DNA of 64,000 nt from Limisphaerales bacterium (GTDB lineage Bacteria; Verrucomicrobiota; Verrucomicrobiia; Limisphaerales; AAA164-E04): the NCBI GenBank assembly GCA_024761205.1, contig JAMASS010000009.1:1-64000 (forward strand). The letters run 5' to 3'. Below the pieces are notes generated by a model. The model was not told the origin of the DNA and did no database searches. It saw nothing but the letters and a program-made list of their open reading frames with translations. Below are positions 57,330 to 64,000 of the stretch, in pieces (positions within the stretch are counted from its first letter, which is position 1; every line of letters begins with the position of its first letter). Position numbers and translations under genes: made by a program.

Positions 57330-58691
57330 ACAGATGCGAAACAAGAACGGAAACCCAATATCTTAGTCATTGCTGTTGATGACTTGGCCGGGTTACGGCG
57401 ATTTGATGGAGAAAGCGCTAAATATCGACCGATCAACGGCAACGGGCGTTCGTTTTAATCGAGCTTACAATCAACTGCCACTTTGCAATTCGACTCGCGT
57501 TTCTGTGATGGCCGGACTCTGCCCGGATCGGATCCAGGTCTATGACTTGGATAGGCATTTTCGGGATGTGGTTCCCGATGTCATTATCCTTCCCAAAACT
57601 TCATGCAGCACGGCTGGTTTGCGGCCCTGGCGGGAAAGATTTGCCACTACAACGTGCCGTCAAGTATTGGGACCGATGGGTTTGACGATCCGCCGTCGTG
57701 GCAACGGACGGCGGATCTGAGAGAGCAAGATAAAGCCGAAGAACATTTGATCTTCAACGCGGAAGCTCACTGAAAGATCTCTGCCGCTTTGAGTTGGCTT
57801 GCGGCCGATGGTGATGACACGGAGCAGACCGACGGGATGATTGCCGCAGAGGCGATTCGTATCATGGAAGAAAAAAGGAGCGAATCTTACTTTTTTAGGG
57901 TCGGTTTCTTTTTCCAGCATACGCCTTATGCGACGCTTGAGAAATACTTCGACCGGTATTACTTTGGAGTCGATTCGTTTGCCGTATGCATACCTGAGGG
58001 ATCGTGATGATATTTCGACCGCGGCTTTCGCCCACAATTGCCCGGCACCGGATTGCGGCCTGGATAAATTGACTTTGCGCAAAGCGGTTCAAGCGTACTA
58101 CGCGTCCGTTTCATTCGTTGACGCTCAGGTAGGCTGGTTGGGTGGATGCGTTGAGACGCTTAGCACTGGCGGATGAGATGATCGTCGTTTTCTGGAGCGA
58201 TCATGGCTATCACTTAGGCGCGCACGATGGAATCTGGCAGAAATGGACTTTTTTGAGCAGGGAGTGTGGGCTCCATTGAGCATTCGGACGCCGGAAAGCC
58301 GAGGGGGTAGCTAGGCGTCGCTGCGAATCGTTGAGTTTGTCAACATTTATCCAACGCTGGTCAACCTTGGCGGGAGTTCGTCCCCCACGCGATTTAGATG
58401 GGAAGAGGCTTCAACTACTGCTGGAGTATCCGCTCGCTGAGTGGGGCAGAGTGGCGGTTACCCAAAATCCTACGCCCTGTAGATCAGCGGCTCGATGAGT
58501 TGGTCATGGGCTGTAGACATCCGCACGGACCGTTGGCGATATGCAGAATGGGGCGAAGCAGGTATGGTGTCGAGCTATACAAGCATCATGCTGATCTGCT
58601 GGAGTTCAACAACTTAGCGAGGAATCCGGATGAAGCGATGCGATGTCGATTAGCTTCAACCCTATCTGCGGCCAAGGCAAGCAGTAGGTAG
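57330..58691 (+). pseudogene. decayed iduronate-2-sulfatase-type sulfatase
   Basis: The whole length of a sulfatase is readable in three frames. It opens [14 protein letters not shown], then [20 protein letters not shown], where the formylglycine Cys is followed by N-S-T-R rather than the usual x[21 protein letters not shown] follows, then [17 protein letters not shown] and [40 protein letters not shown]-like pieces, and the C-terminus GVELYKHHADLLEFNNLARN complete it. The arrangement is that of iduronate-2-sulfatase/choline sulfatase-like enzymes. Frameshifts and stops occur roughly every 100 codons. The signal peptide has also decayed. Confidence 0.8.
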
Positions 58692-58773
58692 CGATGTCTT
58701 CGGTGAACCCGAAACGATTTTAGAAAGTGGGATCGAGAGCAATGATTTCGCTGCTAATTGCTGTGCCGCTTGA

Positions 58774-59077
58774 TCATTGGATTCCGAGATTTCGTATTTT
58801 CCAGTATCCTGATCTGCGTCTGTGATGCGCGAACGCAACTATTTGAATCTCACTAGCTGATTCTCGATAGATCAATTCGAACGGGAATCGTCTGAGCCGG
58901 ATCTTTTGCCGCCCTAGTTCGATCAGAGGGTGGAGTTTGGATGAGAGGGAGGCCTTCTCTATTGCTTTGTTGAGGTCCTCTCGAGGGAGTGAAGGCAGAT
59001 TTGTGTTGAATTGTTGATAGCATATTGTCGCCTCGCGAATTCCCTACCACACTTCCGGTGGCTTTGGGCCGGTCACT
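58774..59077 (-). pseudogene. ParE/RelE-type toxin gene with a nonsense codon
   Basis: Starts at GTG 59077 overlapping the antitoxin stop (GTGA). It reads VTGPKPPEVW, then TAG, then REATICYQQFNTNLPSLPRE, LRRFPFELIYRES and IVAFAHHRRRSGYW to a stop at 58774. The order (helical hairpin, RRFPFxLIYR strand, IVAxAHxRRxPGYW end) is that of ParE toxins of the RelE superfamily. Apart from the TAG at codon 11 the frame is open for about 90 codons, so inactivation is recent or the conserved part could still be expressed from an alternative start. Confidence 0.7.
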
Positions 59078-59296
59078 CAAAGCCCCGCTCTAGTGCGTCC
59101 ATGACTTCAGTCCATGGCAGCAATTCGATTCTTCCTTGGTCTATATCCTCAGTGCGGTGTTGAAGTTCCTCTCGCCACTTATCACTAAGCGCCGATTCCA
59201 ATTCACGAAGGAATAGCGGAGCGATATGGGCGGCAACAGTAATGCGGTTTTCAATGCTTAGGGCGCCAATTTCTCGTTGATATCCATCACACTCAT
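59074..59296 (-). pseudogene. frameshifted antitoxin partner of the ParE-like toxin
   Basis: From ATG 59296, MSVMDINEKLAP meets a stop. One frame over, GALSIENRITVAAHIAPLFL continues into RELESALSDKWREELQHRTE, IDQGRIELLPWTEVMDALER and GFE, ending at 59074. The tail (LSDKWREEL...D.G..ELLPWTEV) matches addiction-module antitoxin proteins that precede ParE-type toxins. A one-base shift near codon 11 separates the start from the rest. Together with the toxin gene it forms a dead or dying TA pair. Confidence 0.6.
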
Positions 59297-59745
59297 GGCG
59301 TTAGTCTATAAGATTGCGTTTGAGAAATTAATTGTGGCGACAGGTTAATGTCATCGATAGTTTTCAGGGTGAAGACAATCATGTAGGTCCTGTTTGTCCT
59401 GTCTGAATCTACAGAGGAACCTTCACAATAATGTCTGGTGCCGTTATGGGCGAGTTTGCTGAAGGATGATTTGACATGACAAAGTTTTCTTTCATTGTGC
59501 CTCTTGGCTTTAGTGTGCTGTTCTGTTCAAGCCGCTAAGCCAAAGCATCAAAATGTCAAGACAAATCCATATCGTCGAGTGTTGACGCTGCGAGCGGGGA
59601 TTCCGTCCTACTGCGCTGCTGCGGGTGGGTAGGGGATGCTAGAGAGAGACTCTCACTAGCATTGGTTCACTGCATTTAATCTCTAGGCCACTGCTGTTTC
59701 AATGCGCGGATTGACTCAATCTGTAGAAAGGAGCATGATGGAGGG
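59297..59745. other. intergenic region before the serine hydrolase
   Basis: About 450 bp without a supported gene. A short signal-peptide-like start (MTKFSFIVPLGFSVLFCSS) at about 59475 runs into a stop after 20 codons and may be the head of a lost exported protein. The promoter of the 59746 gene must lie here. Confidence 0.35.
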
Positions 59746-60969
59746 ATGCAACGTTTTTGGTTTTTGAGGTTCTTCTGTATACTATTTACTTTTTGCCTTT
59801 ACGCCCGTGGCACGTCCAAGGCCGCCGGAGTCTTCTCCGAGGTGAGACAGGCATTCCGCGAGGCCATTGAGTCGGGGAAGGTTGCCGGCGGCGTCCATCT
59901 GGTTGTAAGGCAAGGTGAAACACAGTATTTCGAGGTGGGCGGCTATTCGGATATTGAGCGCAAGATCCCGTTTAAGGCTGACACTATCGTGCGGATTTAC
60001 TCGATGACCAAGCCCATCACTTCCGTGGCTGCGATGATACTGTTTGAACAAGGAAAGTTTCAGCTCGATGATCCTGTCAGCCGATTCATCCCGGCTTTTA
60101 AGGAAACGATCGTACTTGAGCGCGATGGGGATTCGACCAAGATCGTTCCTGCCCGTCGAGAGATCACGGTCAGAGATGTTTTTCGACATACCACGGGATA
60201 CAGCTATGGGGATGGGAAACCGAGCCCGGTAGAATATTACCGGAAGGAGGGGATGCGGTATCGACCACCCGCTGCAATGATGCCGCCGAAGATGAGTATT
60301 GAGGCAGCGGCGGAAGCACTGGCTCGTATTCCCGCGCTCCACCATCCGGGAGAGCGATGGACTTACGGTTTTAGCACGGATCTGCTTGGGCGATTGATTG
60401 AAGTTTGGTCGGAGTTGCCGCTCGATCAGTATCTGCAGCAGGCGATCTTCGAACCGCTCGCCATGAGAGATACAGGGTTCTCTGTTCCCGTTGCTAAGCG
60501 TGGGCGTCTCGCCTCCTGCCATGCCTTTCGGGATGGTCGTTTGGTGATCGTTGACCCGGCCGCCACGAGTCCATTTGCCGAGGGCTTTGAATTTTTGTCA
60601 GGAGGGGGTGGTCTGGTATCTGAGATTGGGGACTACGCAAACTTTTGTCAGATGTTGGTTGACGGTGGCACTTTTGAAGGGCGTCGCCTCCTGAAGGAGA
60701 AAACGCTCGCACTGATGTTTACTGATCAACTGAAAGGCATCGCCGGTGACTTTCGTTTTGGGCTTGGTTTTGCGATCTCGGATGTTGAGATCGGCTCAGG
60801 TGACCGGAAACGGACTGCGGAACAGTACTCCTGGGGAGGATATGCCAGCACGGATTTTCGGGTGATACCGAGCGAGAAACTTTTTCAAATCATGATCCGG
60901 CAGCGCGTACCCTCATCACATGCGTTGGCAAGCAGGTTATTTCAAGATGTCTACCGTGGCTTGGAGTAG
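59746..60969 (+). CDS. secreted serine hydrolase (class C beta-lactamase-like)
   Basis: 407 residues with a signal peptide (MQRFWFLRFFCILFTFCLYA). SxxK nucleophile site in RIYSMTKPITSVAA near residue 87. The YxN/YxS site is YGFSTDLLG near 207, and the third motif is in YSWGGYASTDFRV, where WGG replaces KTG/HxG. FRHTTGYSYG and GGGGLVSEIGDYANFCQML are typical of the esterase/D-peptidase branch. Probably an esterase or peptidase rather than a beta-lactamase. It follows the toxin-antitoxin remnant and stands alone. Intact and of normal length. Confidence 0.9.
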   Translation: MQRFWFLRFFCILFTFCLYARGTSKAAGVFSEVRQAFREAIESGKVAGGVHLVVRQGETQYFEVGGYSDIERKIPFKADTIVRIYSMTKPITSVAAMILFEQGKFQLDDPVSRFIPAFKETIVLERDGDSTKIVPARREITVRDVFRHTTGYSYGDGKPSPVEYYRKEGMRYRPPAAMMPPKMSIEAAAEALARIPALHHPGERWTYGFSTDLLGRLIEVWSELPLDQYLQQAIFEPLAMRDTGFSVPVAKRGRLASCHAFRDGRLVIVDPAATSPFAEGFEFLSGGGGLVSEIGDYANFCQMLVDGGTFEGRRLLKEKTLALMFTDQLKGIAGDFRFGLGFAISDVEIGSGDRKRTAEQYSWGGYASTDFRVIPSEKLFQIMIRQRVPSSHALASRLFQDVYRGLE

Positions 60970-61249
60970 TCTGCCGGTTTGCCACGGGGAATTTCTGGTG
61001 GTGGCGTCTGCTCTTCGCTTGTTTGCTGAGGCAGTGGGGCCTGTCTGGAAGCTATACGTGAGGGGATATTCAGTCGCGGACGGTTCGGATTTATCTGAAA
61101 AGGTCGGCATCCCTGCCATTAAACTCGATAAAACGCATGAGGCTTGTCGTTGTTGGTCGCGTGGTGCGAAAGCCGTTTGCGTTGCCGTTCGAGAGGTTGT
61201 CGACGATGTCTTCCCAATTCATCAGGTTCGTTGATTTTTGGATCTCCGG

Positions 61250-62480
61250 ATCTTTCCGAATACGGAAGATGTGCTCAGCCGGAATTCATTGTCATTAATG
61301 ATGCGGCTCTTGCCCAATTGAACCAATGCTCGGTTCAATTGGGTGTGCAGTGGCCAATAATCGGGCAACGTCAGGGATCGGATTGTCCATCAGGCGGAGG
61401 TCAGGACCAAATGCGGTGCTTCGCCCAACACCGTCAGGGATCGGTCATTTCAGTGTTTTGGTTTTTGCTGAGTCCAAGAAAAGACGGTTGTGTCATGTCT
61501 GCCGGGATTTCGATTTCGGTGAGATCGGACGATCTCAGGATCAGGTGTTCCAACCGTGTTATGCAGGCGAGCAGTTGAAGACCACGGAGATCTGTATTTG
61601 TTGGATATAGAATGTCAAGTCGATTTAGGTCTAGGAAAGCTTGATCGTCTCAAAGCGTGAACCGGCCAGCCGGAGCACCCGGAAATTTGCATAACCAGGC
61701 GGCAGGCTGAATTTTGGAGCGACTACCTCGGAAATCCATGATTTCAGCCCGTGGCAGAGGTTTCGCAAGGGAAATGGGATCAAAGAAACCACCGCGGATC
61801 TGAAATGTTTTTAGCCCGGTGAGTGGAGTAAGAAGGGACCAATCTTCGGTTTGATTACTGTTTGCGAATCGTCGGCTCCCGCTCAATCCCAGCCAAAACA
61901 GCCCTTCGAGATTGTCCGGTCATGTGAGGTGAAGGCGGTTTTTTGGCACCAAAAGCCATTCGAGTTGATTCGCATCAGGCGGCAACTCCAACCTAGTGGC
62001 TAGCCGCTTTAGTGGATTCCGAGAGATTGACAGGATCTATCAGGCTGGCATCATTGGAAGGGATTTTCAGATCTTTCAAGCGGTTGTTGGAAAGCAAAAG
62101 CCCTTGCAAAGCTCCCAAGGTCAAGGGAAGTTGCAAGGACGCCAACTGATTCTCGGCCAAGTTCAATTTTGTGAGATTGGAAAATTGCTGTAAGCTGTCG
62201 AAGTCACCCAGTTCGATACTCGGCAGTTGTTTCGATCCGGCGGAATTTAATTCGGTGATGTTGGTTGGCGAGATCAAGTCCGGTTAAGTCTTTGATGATC
62301 GGAACTTCGGATTCCCAATTGACACGGCTGCCGTCAAAGACCGTCAGGCGCTGTATTTCTTTGGCAGCGATGGGTAACCGCCTTCCCTAAGGCTCCGGCG
62401 ATGACGCGCCGCAGGTGTTTATCCGGAGTGTTGACATTTTCAGGACTATCAGGTATTGAATTGGGTTTTGGCCGTTCGAT
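61250..62480 (-). pseudogene. decayed leucine-rich-repeat protein
   Basis: The best-kept part (61993-62277) reads SLQQFSNLTKLNLAENQLAS and then LQLPLTLGALQGLLLSNNRL and KDLKIPSN, two leucine-rich repeats with the LxxLxLxxN pattern. The N-terminal cap in another frame gives DKHLRRVIAGALG, IAAKEIQRLTVFDGS and VPIIKDLTGLDLANQ. A further repeat lies at 61650-61886 (LTPLTGLKTFQIRGG). Near 61370 and 61435 the 13-mer CGTCAGGGATCGG recurs with a spacing of about 65 bp, the LRR period. Stops and shifts break it throughout. It may have been an extracellular or interaction protein. Confidence 0.7.
61313..61343. repeat. perfect 12-bp inverted repeat with 7-nt loop
   Basis: CCCAATTGAACC at 61313-61324 and GGTTCAATTGGG at 61332-61343. 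It lies inside the decayed LRR gene and has no T-run. It may be a by-product of the repeat structure or a small hairpin element. Confidence 0.7.
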
Positions 62481-62580
62481 GAGGGACCACGTTTGCGAGG
62501 TTCTGACATTTCATTTTCTCTCAGCAAATGGAAACTGACAATATGGCTAAGCATCATACCTATTAGGCATCCTAGTCCCG

Positions 62581-63417
62581 CTATCCGAATATTCTTGCGG
62601 CTTTGCCGTAAGCGCGTAGCTCTTCATCGGTAAGCTGGTCCGAAGGCACAAGCTCGTAATGGTGTTCACGGACGATGGTGATCTGGTTGTTTGACTCGTC
62701 AAACTCGAACAACGCGATCTTGTCGCCTTCCATGAACTGTGCGGCAATAGACCGCGTTTTCAAATCCGGGAATTTTTGTTCTGCCACGCGGAAATCCTGC
62801 CAGATTTGAATCACGCTCAAAGCGTCGAATCCACCCTTGGCCTGTACCGGCAGGACGTAATGTGCTCCATGCTCACCCAGCCCGACATAAAGGTCGTCGG
62901 TTTCGACCTGGGACTTGCTTGACGTGCCATCAATGGCATTCACCACGTCAACGGAAGTCCGCAAGTGGCTTTGCAAGTGATAGCAGGCAATACCAGTAAA
63001 CACATCAAGCAAGCGGTTGTAACGCAGTTTTGCCAAGAGTGCCTGCTCATCGGACATTGCGTAACTGGAAATGATCCCCGGCGTTGCGTCCGGCAACCGG
63101 ATCACGCAAAGTCCCGTGCGGGGCTCAACCAAGCTCAAGGGAACGGCCCGCAATACGTAGATCACATTCCCGCCGGGGAAGATCGCCCATTCCAGTCCCG
63201 TTGGTGCTTGTTTACACACGCTATCGGGCAGCGGTAACCGGTATCGCAACGAGTAGATGATATCCCCGAGATTCTTGGGGCGTTTCAAACCAAGCGCTTT
63301 AGCCGTCGTTATCAGGTCGTTTCGATGAAACGCGACCTCTTTCATCCCAGGACGGAAACGATCGGCAAATATCCTGGCAACGATACGTTGAGCAGCGCTT
63401 CTTTCTTCCTCGCTCAT
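62581..63417 (-). CDS. putative type II restriction endonuclease (PD-(D/E)xK-like)
   Basis: 278 residues from ATG 63417, 7 bp after the methyltransferase stop; a longer frame to 63519 lies inside that gene. N-terminal MSEEERSAAQRIVARIFADR and FHRNDLITTAKALGLKRPKN look like a DNA-binding or helical domain. The middle (residues ~170-215) has the likely nuclease core, ETDDLYVGL followed after about 11 residues by YVLPVQAKGGFD, i.e. Asp...Gln-Ala-Lys in place of Asp...Glu-x-Lys. The order methylase then nuclease with tight spacing is the usual restriction-modification arrangement. The recognition site cannot be read from sequence. The subtype is not assigned and the nuclease call rests on this motif and the context. 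Confidence 0.65.
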   Translation of the reverse strand: MSEEERSAAQRIVARIFADRFRPGMKEVAFHRNDLITTAKALGLKRPKNLGDIIYSLRYRLPLPDSVCKQAPTGLEWAIFPGGNVIYVLRAVPLSLVEPRTGLCVIRLPDATPGIISSYAMSDEQALLAKLRYNRLLDVFTGIACYHLQSHLRTSVDVVNAIDGTSSKSQVETDDLYVGLGEHGAHYVLPVQAKGGFDALSVIQIWQDFRVAEQKFPDLKTRSIAAQFMEGDKIALFEFDESNNQITIVREHHYELVPSDQLTDEELRAYGKAARIFG

Positions 63418-63424
63418 AATGCGA

Positions 63425-64000
63425 TCAGCGCTTGTGGGTACCGGGCCATCTGAGCACAAGAACTTCTTCGCGGAGCTGTTCGTTGGTTGCCGTCGCGTGG
63501 CGGGTGCGAAACAGGTCAATGGATTCGATTTCGTATCCCGCGCGCTTTGCGATATCCCCCAGTATTTGACCGGTACGAATCATTACCCTGAGATAGGAAG
63601 CCTGATCGCCTACCACGTAGGCAAGACGGGCACCGGGACGCAATACCTTGCGCAGGGAAACGAAATGACGCGCCATACCACCGAAATAGAGGCGGGTAAC
63701 GCGGTGATACATACGTTCGAACCCAGAGTTCTTTCCAAGCTCAATACGGCGGGCCTCAATGGTATTGGCAATCCGGTCTATCTCAGCATTGTCGTTCACC
63801 CAAGCGTCGTCATCATCGTCGCGGTAAACTCCTCGCGTGTTGGAGCGTAACAGGCTGCGCTTCATTGCCTGAAGGTCTGATCGGTTATCGATATATCCGA
63901 GCAAGACGGATTCAAGCCGGACAATACGGGAATAGTCCTTCTCGTTGGGATATGGCGGCGATGTAATAACGGCATCAATGCTGCAAGGTTCGATGAGTTT
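63425..64000 (-). CDS. DNA methyltransferase, TSPPY type (N-terminus beyond window)
   Basis: Open to the window edge; 191 residues of the C-terminal two-thirds are seen. The catalytic motif IV reads DAVITSPPYPNEKDY, with TSPPY at 63950-63964, characteristic of N4-cytosine (some N6-adenine) methyltransferases. GARLAYVVGDQASYLRVMIR with IGDQ-like and GYEIESIDLFRTRHATATNE follow, resembling the SAM-binding end of circularly permuted (beta-class) enzymes. It is followed after 7 bp by the nuclease-like gene, so together they form a type II R-M pair. Intact as far as seen. Confidence 0.85.
   Translation of the reverse strand, partial: KLIEPCSIDAVITSPPYPNEKDYSRIVRLESVLLGYIDNRSDLQAMKRSLLRSNTRGVYRDDDDDAWVNDNAEIDRIANTIEARRIELGKNSGFERMYHRVTRLYFGGMARHFVSLRKVLRPGARLAYVVGDQASYLRVMIRTGQILGDIAKRAGYEIESIDLFRTRHATATNEQLREEVLVLRWPGTHKR

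Noticed and set aside
61321-61341. GGTTCAATT as a tRNA T-arm
   Set aside because: It is one arm of a perfect inverted repeat and no acceptor stem or anticodon arm can be placed around it.

Overview
The window looks like a chromosomal segment of a Verrucomicrobiota bacterium (PVC superphylum). The taxon is an inference from gene content: a pseudopilin with the [11 protein letters not shown]-terminus and an H-x-DG tail, a PEP-CTERM surface protein, a DUF1549/DUF1553 cytochrome-like protein paired with a Tat-exported DUF1501 protein, and several sulfatases and sulfatase remnants. No rRNA, tRNA, CRISPR array, transposase or prophage was recognised.

Layout. 1-557: tail of a helicase/restriction-like gene and a frameshifted small gene. 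550-17633: a sulfatase, then a fatty-acid beta-oxidation region with acyl-CoA synthetase, two acyl-CoA dehydrogenases, etfAB, thiolase and a bifunctional hydratase/dehydrogenase. Interleaved with these are wrecked accessory genes: an MBL hydrolase, two SDRs, an ETF-linked Fe-S oxidoreductase, a medium-chain reductase, a thioesterase and an enoyl-CoA hydratase. 17730-19321: arsenic operon arsR-arsC-aqpS. 19632-20653: msrB and yciH. 20672-26795: amino-sugar genes (ROK kinase, nagA) among SDR, sialidase and DUF885 pseudogenes. 26843-37850: pseudopilin, PEP-CTERM protein, esterase, DUF1549/1553-DUF1501 pair and more debris. 38039-40129: amtB-glnK with a good sigma-54 promoter candidate. 40739-45769: apbE, dead FUN14 and ROK genes, and a lipoprotein fusing a serine hydrolase to a NamZ/DUF1343 domain. 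46182-57268: mostly housekeeping (class II aldolase, rhomboid protease, RRM protein, RNA uracil methyltransferase, DUF3500, hisH, Mn-SOD, sodium:solute symporter). 57330-62480: dead sulfatase, nearly intact toxin-antitoxin remnant, serine hydrolase, dead LRR gene. 62581-64000: type II restriction-modification pair, with the methyltransferase running off the end.

The dominant signal is gene decay. By my count about 24 loci are recognisable broken genes against about 36 intact-looking ones. The lesions include nonsense codons, frameshifts, internal deletions and bare C-terminal stubs, and they are concentrated in catabolic and accessory genes while housekeeping genes are open. This is the pattern expected of a lineage recently moved to a restricted, perhaps host-associated life. 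Single-base indels alone could be assembly error, but the combined lesions cannot all be. The most telling case is a complete beta-oxidation set whose dedicated electron outlet, the FadF-like oxidoreductase directly after etfA, is broken by two frameshifts and a stop.
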